From positions 44,840,648-44,904,647 of the forward strand of contig CM063510.1 in NCBI GenBank assembly GCA_032207245.1: DNA of 64,000 bases. Reading direction: 5' to 3'. Positions 1-28,100 of this stretch are shown here, piece by piece (position 1 is the first letter of the stretch; each line of letters opens with the position of its first letter). A model generated the notes under the pieces. That model did no database searches. It was not told the origin of the DNA and saw only the letters and a program-made list of their open reading frames with translations. A program made the position numbers and the translations under genes. This DNA is from Pardosa pseudoannulata (taxonomy: Eukaryota; Arthropoda; Arachnida; Araneae; Lycosidae).

Positions 1-664
1 TTTTATGGATGTAGTTAGTTTTCAAGGGAAACAAAAACCTAATTTTCTCTCCGTTCCCCCTAAAACGCCTTAGTGACGCTCATGTCCTATGTGCCCTCAT
101 GAGAAAGGGGCGCCCATGGTTGAAAGGTTGTCCACACCTATTCTAAACTGTATAACCATTCTAAGAAGGAAGCAATAAGGTCTGAATAGTCGACAAAATA
201 GCTAAATAAATACAAAGATTGTTTAACCTAATGGACATCTGAAATGAAAGAATCTCAAGAGTAAACCGAACGGGGATTACAAGAGTCCGCTTGTAAAATT
301 TATTCTACATTTTTCATTACAATAAATTAAGACAAATTATTTCATTATAAGAGTTGAAAGAGGTCGTAAATGTCTCATAAATTTTGTATAATTTTATTAA
401 GCATTTAAAGATTTATGAAGCAGAAAAGCATAGAAAAGGACGCTTTCAAGAAGTTTTGTCTTTAAGTACGCCAGTTGTAACAGTATACTAATAATAAAAT
501 GATGCGATTTTTTGTTATGAAAATACTTATACCCTAAATTAAGTCAACCTCTCAGGTGTGTAATTAAAATAGAGTACCTACTTATGTGCCTCGTAAACAC
601 TTATAAGTTATATGGATATCACAGTGTATACACTTAATGACTTCATGAACTATTCATTGCATAG
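1..664. other. Intron sequence upstream of the first visible exon
   Basis: No coding exon or repeat with a recognisable boundary was seen here. It is presumed to be an intron of the engulfment receptor gene. Confidence 0.5.
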
Positions 665-15325
<14,661 letters not shown>

Positions 15326-15935
15326 ATAGATTATGGTCTACCGATTGATAAAAACTTAATAAATTTGTTATTTTGACTAAGTTTACAGTTGTGCATCCCT
15401 ATATTCTATTATGCTGTTTTAACTTTGATTACAAATTGTTTTGCTTGAAAACTAATTAAGATTTACAAATATCTGTGAGTTCATTCTGAATGTATTCTTT
15501 CCAGACACACTACTCAACACAAACTCAATCTACATCTATCTACTATTTCACCTTAACAACTGACAGATAATCGCAGCATTTCAGAATCAAGCAACATTTG
15601 CTACAATTTAAAAAAATTCATCATCATGATTCTGTTTTATGCATTTAATCTGTACTCAAACTGTAAGCACATAATTGTTGACACACATAGAACTTTTTTA
15701 ATTGATTTCAAAACTACCATATATCAGTTAGAAAATTCTGGAAAGATAGAAGAAAAAGCTACTTTTTCAAGAAAACAGAGGAAACGGGAAAACTAGTGCA
15801 TCTCTAAAAACTTAACTACGTTCTTAAGCACAGCAGACACTTGGTAACTAAAAATATTTGGTTAATTTTATTACAGATCTTATCACTTAATTAGGTTTAG
15901 CTAATAACTGTGATAACTGCAGAAACATCCCTTCT
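15326..15935. other. Receptor gene 3' flank
   Basis: AATAAA at 15358-15363 is the nearest poly(A)-signal candidate for the receptor gene, 33 nt after the stop. Nothing else recognisable was seen. Confidence 0.4.
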
Positions 15936-15939
15936 AGAT

Positions 15940-16200
15940 CAGTTCTTCTCAAAGTGGGGCGTACGCCCACCGATGGGGCATATAGTTTTTAATGTGGTCA
16001 TTTGGTTTTTCTAAAAGCAGTTGAATCTTTAACCCTTTCAAGCTAGATTACCATTTACCGCTTCATATCTAGTAGAATGTGGTTTTAGTACTGTAAATGA
16101 TTTGCTACTGAAGAAAAGAAATTCACTAGATATTACCAAACGAGAGGATGTAAGACTGAAACTAAGTTTGTGCTTAACATAAAATCTCTTTGTAGCAGGC
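15940..16200 (+). mobile_element. hAT transposon remnant (transposase C-terminus)
   Basis: It starts with a hAT-like end (CAGTTCTTCTCAAAGTGGGG). At about 16065-16170 it encodes VECGFSTVNDLLLKKRNSL and then TKREDVRLKL, which resembles the C-terminal dimerisation region of hAT/ZBED5-type transposases. The rest of the gene is missing and the right end was not found. Confidence 0.65.
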
Positions 16201-16737
16201 ACAGGGGTCTCCCTAATTTTATTTTAGGTGCATCCTACTTTTCCTAAGATCCACTTCGGTAGCCTTCATTCGATACCTACCTTCAGTTTATTACTTGAAT
16301 ACCATAAAATAAAATTTTCTTATTTTTATTACCTCATAATTTTACCTTATCTGTTTATAATATTTAAAACCTACTTAATTTTTTAAATATATTTTTTAAT
16401 TATATTAAGACTGTAGCTTAGCATAGCTAGTCGGGGCAAGATAAATGTAAGTTAGGCCTCTCTGAGTTCAATTCCTTGAAACTCCAGTTATTAAATATGT
16501 TCACCATGGGGGTTTATAAGATATTTAAAAGTGACTCTGTGGAGTATGGCCAAAAAAGAATGAGAAGTAGTGATCCAGATATTGTTGGTGGTTTAAAATA
16601 CAACATCCAGAGATGATCCTAATAATTAGTCATTTTGATCGAGAGACATAGATAACTAAGTACATGGAATTTATAAATGAAATACAATCTTTTCTCGAAA
16701 AGCACTCTGTTGTGATTATGACGTAGCGTACTTAGAA

Positions 16738-16881
<144 letters not shown>

Positions 16882-17340
16882 AATGCTTTTTCAGCACAAA
16901 ACAATAGTAAGTGACGATAAACTAATAATTTTCAGTATATTTAAAGATCTACACCGCGATTAGCACCTGTTATTTAATTTGCCCGGGCTTCCTAAGCGAA
17001 AAAGAAACCTTTTAATAGGACTGAAGCCATCACATCAGAAAAACGAACTTCAAAGAATCGTTAAACTTCATATTTATTTACTATCACAAACGCATCGGTC
17101 TACCAGCTGTCTTAACAGTGCAGTAATTCTACATATAGTGCTCTAAGAATACACACATTTGCGGCAGATGTTAACTTGACAGCGGGAAAGTCATATGATT
17201 TTGGTCTCATGAGAATTAATCTAGATCAGCAATTTTGTGAGGCAAGGGCCTTGTAGATTTAGGAAAGCTGGGAGCCGCAATTTAAGGAAAGCCGCAATTT
17301 AACTATTGCATAAGTAATACCATTTCCGTGGGATATCTGA

Positions 17341-17540
17341 ACATCTCGCTGAAAAATGCAGCCAGTGGACAGAAAAAATTTACTTCAGCCTTAGTTTTGA
17401 GAAATGAGTAAAAAGAATTTAGGTTGGAGAACACTCTTTTACCTTACATTTTATGGCTGGGAAATTAGATATTGAGAAGGGGAAAAAATTAGAATTTTTG
17501 TATAGCTCTTTCAGGAGTAATAATTTTCATATATAATATT

Positions 17541-17556
<16 letters not shown>
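17341..17556. repeat. Dispersed repeat, copy 1 (ends in (AT)n)
   Basis: Matches 24361-24572 in the same direction over about 210 bp, with blocks such as TATGGCTGGGAAA, a GAGAAGGGG/GAGGAGGG block and AGTAATAATTT. Both copies run into an AT microsatellite, which suggests an element that carries its own AT-rich tail. Confidence 0.6.

Positions 17557-17594
<38 letters not shown>
17536..17594. repeat. (TA)n(TG)n microsatellite
   Basis: An AT tract is followed by about 17 GT units. Confidence 0.95.
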
Positions 17595-17597
<3 letters not shown>

Positions 17598-17809
17598 CTA
17601 ACAATTTTGATATATTACACAATCTAGTGTGTGTGTATATACACTACAATAAAAGCCTGCAAAAGCAGATTAAATATTGATCCAATAGGTAAATAAACTT
17701 ATATTTGCTTTTTTAATATATTAATTTATTATAGTTTGAGAATATAAAACCCAACTAAAAACATCTTTGCTTACTGATTTCCAGAAATTAAAATCAATCT
17801 TAATTGTCA

Positions 17810-17846
<37 letters not shown>

Positions 17847-17876
17847 ATATAAAGATAGGAATAAAGAAAATTAACT

Positions 17877-18010
17877 TAGCTCATGGAGGAAAGAGAATCG
17901 ATCTTACGAAATCCGCGTTATTAGTTCGACTCTCTACAAGATGAACTAAATATTGTAGGGGGTCTTCCGGTGCCTCCTAGAGACAGGGAAGTTGGATCTT
18001 CGTATTTCTC
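17877..18010 (+). mobile_element. Possible tRNA-derived SINE head
   Basis: TAGCTCATGGAGG fits the A box and AGTTCGACTCT fits the B box at a tRNA-like distance. The right boundary is uncertain because a LINE fragment follows. Confidence 0.4.
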
Positions 18011-18019
18011 TACGTTCTC

Positions 18020-18240
18020 TTTCATCATACTTAGTAAAAATGCAAACTCATTCTGAGGACCTAACATAACTTCTTAGTTATATTGCCGTTATTAGTTGTA
18101 TTCCATTCATTTTGCCATAAGTCTAATATTTGCTAATACTTCTGTCTTTTGATAAAAGTGTTGGGAATCTTACTGATTATTAAAGGACAGTTTGATTCAG
18201 CAGCAAGTTTGGCAAGTTCATCTGCCTTGTTTGTGTGTGT
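18020..18240 (-). mobile_element. LINE RNase H-region fragment (minus strand)
   Basis: Minus-strand frame containing KADELAKLAAESNC followed by LDLWQNEWN. The first is the usual xADxLAxxAA motif near the end of the RNase H domain of LINE ORF2. An inverted copy of the same motif lies at 18416-18478. Confidence 0.6.
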
Positions 18241-18415
18241 ACAAAACCCCCAATAACTTGTTACATGTAATTTATTACAAAACAATAAATTCAGACACCC
18301 AAAATACAAATTTTTATGAAATATTATAAACTAGACTCCATTATAAAAATATTTTAAAGAAAGAAAAATAAAAAATATCAGTCTTCGGGTAGGAATCAAA
18401 TTACCCACACACACA

Positions 18416-18478
18416 CGGCAGATGAACTTGCCAAACTTGCGGCTGAATCAAATTGTGATATAACATTCAGTAAGATCC
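18416..18478 (+). mobile_element. LINE RNase H fragment, inverted copy
   Basis: Plus-strand frame ADELAKLAAESNCD followed by FSKIQ. It is nearly identical to the complement of 18165-18227, including the flanking (CA)n, and abuts a Tc1 fragment on the right. Confidence 0.6.
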
Positions 18479-18950
18479 AGACTGAATCGGGAATCGTCTG
18501 TAAATAACACTTGGCTCCAATCATATTTCTCCCAATCTCGATGTTCAGCAGCCCATCTTTTTCGTGCCGTACGTTGGCGTGAGGTCAACGAACAATTGAC
18601 CTACGTGTATAGAGACCTCCCTGATGAAGCCTATTGCGTACTGTTTGGCTGGACACCCTTCGTCCTATTGCTAAGAGCAACTCTCTTTGAAGCTAAGTAG
18701 CATTATCTGTTCTGTTTTGACGAGCTGTTAACAGTATATACCGGTCATCAGTTAATGTAGTGGTGCGTGGCCGACTTTATCTTGGCTTGAGTCTAACATT
18801 CCCTGTTTCTTGGAATCTATTGCACAGCCTTGCAACGACACATCTGGCGAATCAAACAGCGTCCCCGAAACTAAAATATTTGCCCGGATGTTTTTTGTTG
18901 TGTTTGCCCGGATTCAAGTCTGCGTATAATAAGTCATGCCATGAATTCCA
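18478..18950 (-). mobile_element. Tc1-like transposase fragment (minus strand)
   Basis: On the minus strand the order is an N-terminal helix-turn-helix remnant (CNRFQETGNVRLKPR), TTTLTDDRYILLTARQNRT, then SQVLFTDDSRFSL, which matches the segment around the first catalytic aspartate of Tc1 transposases. The sequence stops just after this, so the rest of the DDE domain is missing. It belongs to a different Tc1 subfamily from the element at 9065-10262. Confidence 0.75.
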
Positions 18951-19571
18951 CTAAATCACTTTGTTGAGACAGTTTCAAGTCACCTTTTCTCAAAAAGTAA
19001 TAATAATAATAACTGAGCAATCCAATTTCACAGTTAAGGCAGTGAAACAGACGTTTCTGCAACATACCGATTTCTGTCCTTATATTCTTTTTCTGTTTTT
19101 TGACATCATGAACTTTGATTTGCATATGAAGTTTTCTTCTGTTTCCTGCTAGGATTTAAATTATGGATGATTTATTTTATGTTACTTATCGGTGTAAGTA
19201 TTTGCGTAATTTCGTTAAAACCATGTGCTCTCTTTATTGTTTTGAGCAGTGTATATGTTTAAGTCGTGTTAAATTGCATAGTAGGTAAAAAAAACAAGTG
19301 GCCCTTTTGTTTTTTCTAATGGAATAAAACAATGAGTTATCTACCAAATGCTTCAGGCAATATTTCCTTATGCCTCGAGGTGGGTGATTTTGCAATATAA
19401 TAATTTCAAATCGTAGGGTGCATTTTTAAAACAAGTTAAGAACTTTATACTTAAGTTGAACTGTTTAGACATTACATTATATTAAATCAATAAGAAGTTC
19501 AGATTCGGGCTCATCTCCAAAACTGTAAGTAAAATATGATTCGAGGATCAAGTAAATAAAAAAAATCTAAG

Positions 19572-19703
19572 AGCTGGTCTCACCAAAGTCGTTTAACTGC
19601 TAACTGCGATCACCACATAGCGCCAACTAATGGCGGAAGCAATTCTCCATTTAAACAGAGATTAATCGCGGTTAGCCATTAAACGACTTTGGTGAGACCG
19701 GCT
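19572..19703. mobile_element. Small foldback element (MITE)
   Basis: AGCTGGTCTCACCAAAGTCG at the left is inverted as CGACTTTGGTGAGACCGGCT at the right. The complementarity continues inward through about 40 bp with mismatches. It is about 132 bp long with no coding and no clear target duplication. Confidence 0.75.
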
Positions 19704-22700
19704 GTAAAAGTTAAAAGTGATTTTTTTAGGAATAAAAATAACACCATTATTTTAACACGAGGAATGAATTTTACTGTTTAAGAAAGGGATCTTGTTGATG
19801 TTCTATTTTACTCTGATGTGTATTTTTATATCCTCTTGATGCTACAAAAAATGTTATTTTAAGTTTTTCAACAGCGGATGTAATAAAGTTTTGTTCATCA
19901 CTTCCATTCTGTAATCAATTGTTGATAGTAATAATGTAGTTTTACTTTTGTGTTAAAAGTCGCTTCAAGTGATAACTAAGCATAAACCCTGTTTAGAGGT
20001 GAGGACTCAAACGATCATTTCAAACTCTTTTCGTTATCATTTATTTATTTCTTTGGGATTTACTGAGATTTTTTTCTATTATCTTCAAGATACAAAATAA
20101 GTATCCCGTTGTAGCTCAAGATCAAATCCAAGTCGTAACCAACAGGAGGTCATGTGAATCTCGAAAAGCGACACATTCTCTGCCTGTTCGAGTTTTAATA
20201 TTCTAGCTTTTTGATGTTCAGTGTTTGTATAGTTCGTTTCTGGGAGAATGAAGTACTAGAGTGTGTATTACTTTTGAAGCAATGAAAAAGTCAACATCTA
20301 ACAACTTCAAAAGTTTCAAAGATATTATATAGGTGAATGGATGTTTTTCATCTTCTACAAAATCCTCTGAATTTCATTTTACAACCAAATGTAATTGATT
20401 TTATGAAATATAGTTGAAATATGTATATATATATATACTTGGTAGCCAAATTTGACTGATATTATGTAATTTGGATAAAATTGGGATGGACATTCAAACT
20501 ATTGGCATGCTTTATTACGCAGTTATATTTACAGCTAATTTACTGTAACAAGTGTATACCGTGTTACAGAAAATCTAATATTTATTTAATCGGGGTAGGA
20601 TTCGGACATTCGGCTAATATTTGGCTAAATATGAGTAACGTTCAACGTAATCGTGAATAACTATGTTATGTGGATGCCAAAAGTACTTTACTTTTTAATT
20701 TCCTATTTTCCCAAACAATTAAAATTCATTTCACTTGTTCTGGCATATAAAAATTGGAATGTTTAACAACCAAACGTAGTTCAACCGTAACATCACACTC
20801 TCTCTTCATATATGAAGTTGACAAAGGTTGATTTTGCATGGAATCACTCATTTTTAAGTAACTGTTGATTAAATCTGATATGTGGGTGCATCTTACAAAC
20901 CAGTGAAATAATTAACCGATCAAAGGTTGATCATATTACTGCTTGGTTATTCATAATTTTATTTCAGATTACACGCGTTTCAATCTAATCAAAATTGCCT
21001 CCCTATTCTACTGTGAAAGCTATGGATAGAATACATAGTGGCAGAAGTCTAAAGTGCCACAAACATCTATGGAGAGATTCTTATGTCTTGCAAGCCGTTG
21101 TATATCGACTACTGCTCTATAATAAATAATCTCTGATTTAATTGTATAGACATGAAAAGATTTCAGTGAACTTGTGGCAATTGTACTCTCTACAACGACC
21201 GCAGATCGCAAAGGTAATTGGATAACTTATATTTATGAAATTATTTTCTGCTACCAAAATTATTCCACGTAACCGTCTAGCAGTTTTGTATGCGTCCAAA
21301 TTGTTGGTGAATTGAAATATTAAGTTAGGAGGTTTACAATAATAAATGTGTGTATAAATCTCAAGTTTTGTCTCGATAGTTACGCGATTATTTTTATAGT
21401 TTGTGATAAATAACGTTAGTATAAAAAAATGTACTTTACTAGTTACTGTTGGCCTATCTGTCGTCCTTTATGTTTTTTAAAAACTGTGTACTTATATAGG
21501 GTTAATTCCAGTTTTGAGGTTTGAGTAAAAATATGGCAGCTTTTGCACGTGAATTTCTATGAAGAAACTTTATTCAGACTAACTTTTTAACTGTTTTGTG
21601 ATATATAATATACGATTTTCTGATTTCATCGCTCTTAAGTGATATGAGCCTATTCATTGAGAGTCGATTCAATTTGCAGGCAAGAAATTTGCTAATCATT
21701 TTTTAAAAAAATTATCGGTATTTTGTTCGATTGCTATTTAGTTATATACATTTCGTAAATATTATTCTAAAGTTGAATTACTTTTGTTATATTATCATGT
21801 AAATAGTGTTTGTAAACAACTTTCAGTATCATCAAGCCAAAACTCTGATTGAAGATTTGGTTATTATTGTCTGTTAAATTATTCATAACACTATGAACCT
21901 TATTTAGAGTATTATGAGATATATTAAATGATTTTAATTCTGTAAGCGTTTAACTTTTGTACATATGTTAGGCAAATTGGTGCATTTTAATGCAGTGATC
22001 TGTTGTCATTATATATCGCCCATGTAATTAACCATAAAACAATCATTTGGTAATGTTGAAACAATGAGTATATTTTATAAATGATAGGAAAAAAATTTAA
22101 GAGTATAGTGGACATAACAAAAAGAAATGTGAGACGAAAAATTAATTTTTTGGTGAAGTTCTATTACAGTCTCTTATTCGAGTATTTCCATATTCTTAGA
22201 CTTCTTAAGCAAAGCAAATTCATTATTTATCTACTTAGTGTAGAACTAATATTACTTTTGCCTGCTAGAATATTTTCCTTTTATTGAAGTTTAAATATAT
22301 TTTGCATAAAATTTTTGCATCTCTTGTTTTTTCTTTGTGTTATATCAGTATGCTTAAATATTTTTTGGATGTATCATATACAAGTTTTCCATTGTTTATT
22401 TAATCCCCTTTATAATAATAGCCTAAGTTATCTGTACGTCTGTCCTCGATTTTATAAAGCGGTTGGACCTGGAATGGATAGAGGCATCCATAGTTAGCAA
22501 AATTCATAGCGATGTTTATCTTCTCCTAAACTATAGATCCGATTCTAAAATAAATTGGTATAAATATGCTTCATATCAGAGCAAAAAATACTGCCTTCTT
22601 TAAAACATTCGAAATCCACCCCTTCCCCTCTTTTCGAGCTTTTAATGCCATTATTTCAACTCCTATTTTCCCCGGTTAAGAGCAGGCAATTAAATTTATC

Positions 22701-24360
22701 AATTTGTCCCATAATAAATAGGTAAAAATAACATTTTACTAGCATTATGACGTCATTCCTTAAGCCATCTCATTGAATCATTTCTTATTTTAAATTATTT
22801 AAATTATGCCTTATTTTCATACGTTTTATCATTGAACCTAGATATTAAGTAAATAATTTTCTTTTATATTTGGCTTAAATAATAGATTAGGTACATATGT
22901 GATAATTTTAAATTGAATCATTGATTATTTTTTGTTGCAAGATAATTCTCAGCCAAAAAACAAACCATTTTTTTACCTGCCTCATAGCGTACTTTACAAT
23001 TTTGGAAAATTAAAAATTTTACTAATCCAGTCATATGATGGGCTATATGCTAGTACTGATATAAAATTAAACTAAATCTACTCAGTAAATTATTGTTATG
23101 CTGTAAACCTGTTTATATTTGGTGCTTTTATATTTTTTATACATATTAGTAACTGATATTTATTTATGATTTTATCTTTTAACTTATTAGAGAAATTTTT
23201 AAAAATATACATTGAAGTTTGTTAAGGCAGTTTTATTTTATGCTTTATATAAAGTCTGGATGAAATTTGTTTATGATAATAGTATGCATTCCTGATTTGG
23301 ATTGGTAATGGTATATTTTTCTTAACTGCATTATATATGGTATATGAAGCAGAAAAAATGGTGTAATAGTGTAATTCAAAATGTTTTGCTACAGGAAATA
23401 GCACATATAAATTAAAAAATAACTCAGTTTTCTTTCATTCCTATGAACTTTATATTATTATTAAAGCAGTTTCACTTCTTATGCTTTTCTGAATTATGTT
23501 TTATAAAGAACATTTATGCAGTAAATATTTTATACTTTCTTATAAATTTACAGGATCAAATTTACATATCTGAGGTTTCCAATAATTAGTATCATAAATA
23601 GTACTGGTAATGATTTAATTCAAATACTAAAATAATTTAATTGCTATTGTATACTTTAATAGTTTTTCTTTTAAATGAAAGCATTCAGATGTAAATTGCC
23701 CTGCAACCTTTATATTTTTATTTAATATATAATATATATGTGTAAATTCAATAATCATCATAAATGTGCCTTAACTTGTGGGCTACTTAGAATACAAATT
23801 TTAGTTTATTCCATTTTAGTGTCTAAATTCAAAATAATTGGGATACTGAAATCATCGTAAAAACTGATTTATTAATTCATACAATTACATGATTCTGTTC
23901 CACATCTATTGATAACATTAAACTATAAAACAAATCATATTAAAAGAAATTCTTATTTTATTAGGTGATTTTTATGTAAAGTTTTTAAAAGATTTAGAGA
24001 AAAAATATCTGGATATAAATGCTTTATGCATATATATGTAATGTGGGGAATTTATATTTTCCAGTTACAATTTAATTTAGCTCCTATTTTTAATTGTTCA
24101 GGCTTGCTGGGCAATGAGAAGACTTGCAAAGTTTGTAGTCCTTGCGTTCCATAAAGAGAAGCTAGTCCAACATGGAACTAAGGCAAAAATATGTTTCTCT
24201 GACAAGTGCAGAGCATAGAATGATACCTACAAATACTTTTCTATTACAAAGCTAGCCTTGCGAGAGATGAGAGAAATTCTTTCCCAAGAAAGAGCATCTT
24301 AGTGTTATTAACAGTCAGAAAAGAACTTTCATTGGAAAAGTAAATCATATTATTATGACC
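19704..24360. other. Intergenic AT-rich DNA
   Basis: No coding gene is recognisable. The stretch 20945-21213 is less AT-rich than its surroundings and ends in ...CGCAAAG|gtaatt, so it could be a non-coding first exon of the ZC3H18-like gene; this is a guess from composition and a donor-like site. The open frames at 21020-21211 and 22081-22287 resemble nothing that I know. Confidence 0.3.
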
Positions 24361-24532
24361 GCTGGAAAATGTGCCGAGTGGATAGAAAATTAGTATTTAT
24401 TTCAGAGTTAGCTTTGGGAGACCCATAAAAAGAATTTTAAGTTATCGAACATTCCTTTAAATAAGATATATGGCTGGGAAAATAAAGAATGAGGAGGGAA
24501 AATTAGAAAATTAAAGTATTTTAAGTGTAATA

Positions 24533-24572
<40 letters not shown>
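24361..24572. repeat. Dispersed repeat, copy 2
   Basis: Direct copy of 17341-17556, again ending in (AT)n at about 24538-24574. Confidence 0.6.
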
Positions 24573-24578
<6 letters not shown>

Positions 24579-24911
24579 CTGCTTCTAGTAACATTATATA
24601 TATAATTAAATTTACAAAAAATTTAAAAGTTATATTTGACAAAAAAAAAATTTAAATTCCCATGAAATTTTTAAGAATTAAATTCTTATTGCATTTTTTA
24701 TTGATTGTATAAGCATATTTTATGATATAACTCCCAAGGAACAATTATAGAAGGCAAATGTCGGGCATAAAAGTATAAGTAAAAGTCATTTTGCTAATTA
24801 CTCTATTTCAAATGTTGATTATATACCTTTCTTCAAACTTGATTCTAGATGGTTTATACATACCATGTTGATGTATGATTGTATGTTTAGTTTTCACAGC
24901 AAGTTTGAAAG

Positions 24912-25026
24912 ATGTCCACAAATGAGATTTTGGACTCACAGCTTGATTCTTCAAAAGAAGCTGCTCAATGTGATTCAAAAGAAGAAGAAGATGGAATTAG
25001 TAGTTCTGGAGAATGTGATAGTCCAG
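24912..25026 (+). CDS. ZC3H18: ZC3H18-like exon 1 (start codon)
   Basis: Codes residues 1-38 (MSTNEILDSQLDSSKEAA...) and one nt of codon 39, donor G|gtaaac. An in-frame TGA ends 3 nt before the ATG, which fixes the start if the exon extends that far. An acceptor-like cacag just upstream (24899) suggests that this is not the first transcribed exon. Confidence 0.85.
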
Positions 25027-25119
25027 GTAAACCAAAGCTAACTAAATAATGACCATTGGAATTTATTTGAACATAAAATTAATGTGATTTTGTTGACATA
25101 CTTATTTCCTATACAGAAA

Positions 25120-25177
<58 letters not shown>

Positions 25178-28100
25178 GTATGTATATACAGGATGACCCC
25201 ATATCAAGAAATTGTAAGGATACTTTGTGATTCTTGAAAATATGAAGACTTTTTCAAAATTCTACTGATATTGGGGAATTTCTTAAAATTTTACAAATAT
25301 AGGGAAGAAGTTCTTTTTAATCACCAAAAGAGCAAATTTGGGACAAGATTAAAATTTAAAAAATTTCAAGTAGAAAAAGTAGTTTTAGGTTTTGTTATTT
25401 AGCTTTAAAGAATGTTATCATTTTCTTTTAACGTAAAGTCATTTTCTATTACTATATTCAGATAATGTAATTTCTTTAATATCCATTATGTATGTTAATT
25501 TGTTTAGAATTTCTTTTCACCCCTGTGCAAATTCTAAGAAAATCAAAGCTTAAAAAATGTAGTTACTGATCTTCAATCAGCTGAAAGAGCATTACAAAAC
25601 CAAAATTTCTGTATCCCCTCTCCCACAAAACTTTAGTTCCAAGCCCATTAAATATATGAGAAAGAACAAGGATTTTTTTCTCTGTTTATATACTTTATTA
25701 ATCTTTGATAAGCAATAGATAAACATTGAATATTCAAAATATGATAAAGATTTTTTTTTTTTTTTTTTTTTAATGAAGGCATACATGAATTGAAAAAAAT
25801 AAGTAGTCTTCTAGAAGTTTACCAAAAAGTCATGAAATAGGCTTTCAAAATCTGTGTAGATATCCCGCTTCGGCAAAAAAAATAGTAATTTGCTGTTTAT
25901 ATTTTAAATTTATAACTTACCTCCAGTAAACTAACTAAATAATTATAATATAGAACATTTTATTCAGAGATCCTAGCTACCATTATATTGACCATATTCC
26001 CCTGATCACTTCTTTCCAATATATTGCAACATAAGTTTTTTTTTTTTTTTTTTTTTAATTTGCTTTGATAATCAATAAACCAATCCTGACTAATAAAATA
26101 AAGCTTCATCATTATTAAGTTTCTTTGTGAGCACATATACTTTTTTATTCATAAACAGGTGACTAACAAAAAGGAAATCCTAACTAGCTTTACTCATTAC
26201 AATCCAGAGAATAAGAATAAAGGCTTATTTTTCGTATTAACTGAAATTTATTTTAGAACATTTGAAAGCATATTAGTGATTTACTGGTTGGTTTAACCTA
26301 TACAAAGATAACTATCTCTTAAAATATAACATTTCTTAATCTAAAAAAAATATGTATTTATAAGTCATTATTTTTAAACTTCTGTACTGTCTTGATAAAA
26401 ATTCAAAAATTTTATTTCTAAATTCAGTATTTATAAGGTAGTTTTAATGTGAATGAACATGATTAAAAACTAATCAGTGTAAAGCCAGTATTTTTCAAAT
26501 TGGTCAGTATTTTTGGAATGTATTCAATAAATCAAAACTTATATTTTACCCCAAAAATTTCTCAACCAATTTTCCTTTTTTGTAATATAAAATCATGATA
26601 AAAAAGCTGGTATAAAGTAAAGAACACTGAATCTGCTTTTAATCACAAATAAATGCTTAAAATAGATTTTAAAAACAATATTTGTCAAAATATGCTAGAA
26701 ATAGCTGAAAAGCTTATGTTTTTTATAGGCAGTATTGTGAGGAGGACAAAAAGTTAGAATTGCATATGCATGTGAAAATTGTACATTTCTAGAGTAAGGA
26801 GAAAGTTTAAAAATGTTAAGGGAAAAAGCCAAGGAAAGAAAATAGTCTGCTTAACACAAATTATTAAAGATGCTACAGAATTCCAAAGTTTGACTTGAGT
26901 AAATGTAAAGAAAATAACCTTATAAAAGGTAGGAAAACCTTTAGGGATGAAATCAATTAAAAAAGCAGGTGAATGCTGTTGGAAAGACCATTTAGATGAG
27001 GAAAAATACAATAACACCATTTATCAATCAGAAGTTAAAGATTCAATAAAGAAGTTAATTTTTAAGATGTAATCTTGCACATGCAGGCAAAATCATGGTG
27101 TGCTCTTAAATTTTATAGTTATTTAACATAAAATTTTGCCAAATCTATCAAGACAGCAGTTTCTAACTAAATCTGTGAAGTAAAATTAGTATCATTCTTA
27201 TATTGTAAAACTGAAACAGGCTACTTTTGATGCTTTTACATAATTTTTATGGGCACCAATTAAAAGTTTTGGTTGGATAATTCATAGGAATATTAATTTT
27301 CATGAAAACGTTGCCAGATTGTAATCATGTAAGAGTATATGAAAAACATTTGGAAGAATATTCCCATTATTTTATTTATATTTCATTGCAGTTTTATAAT
27401 TTTAGGTTATTTTATACTATACTATATCTTTATGCTTTTGTTTGTAGCAGAAGCTGGTCTTTGTACTGAAAATGAAAACTCGGAAGATATTGTATCAAAG
27501 AAAGAAAATTGTACGCTTTTGCGATCCATGGATGGAGAATTAGATTATGAAGAAGAAGTATGTTATGAAGATAAAGAAAAAAAAAGTTTTGATTCAGCTA
27601 AAAGAGATGATGCTGATTCTGAGAAAAAGGTATTAGTATTTTTAATTTTTTAAATATTAATCTTGTTTTAGAATAAAATGCCTTAGGTATATGTTTTCTT
27701 TTAAATTAAACCATATTTTCAGAAGTTGAATAAGTTCTAAGCAAATCTTTTAAGCATTAGCAATTTATACCTGTTAGTTACATTCTTCACTATTTTCAGC
27801 ATGTCTCAGTGTGCTTCTTTGAAATTTTCACTCATATTTACAAAATAATCATTGCTTTGCTTTCATATCTTATACAGGAAAATGAAGAACTTGATGATGA
27901 TGATGATGATCAAAAGAAAGAGAAATTGACATCAGCAAAAGAGAATGATGAGGAAGGAGAAATGAATGATACAGAACCAAATGATGGTGAGAAAGAGGTA
28001 TGTATAAGTGTATACAAAATTAGTATTGGATTCCTTTTAACTGATTTGTAGTTACCATTTAAAGTCTAAACCACTAATAAATTAAAAGTTTGTTAATGTG

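Noticed and set aside
22081..22497. Two short plus-strand open frames with hydrophobic runs
   Set aside because: AT-rich random frames with no conserved motif, splice context or start context.
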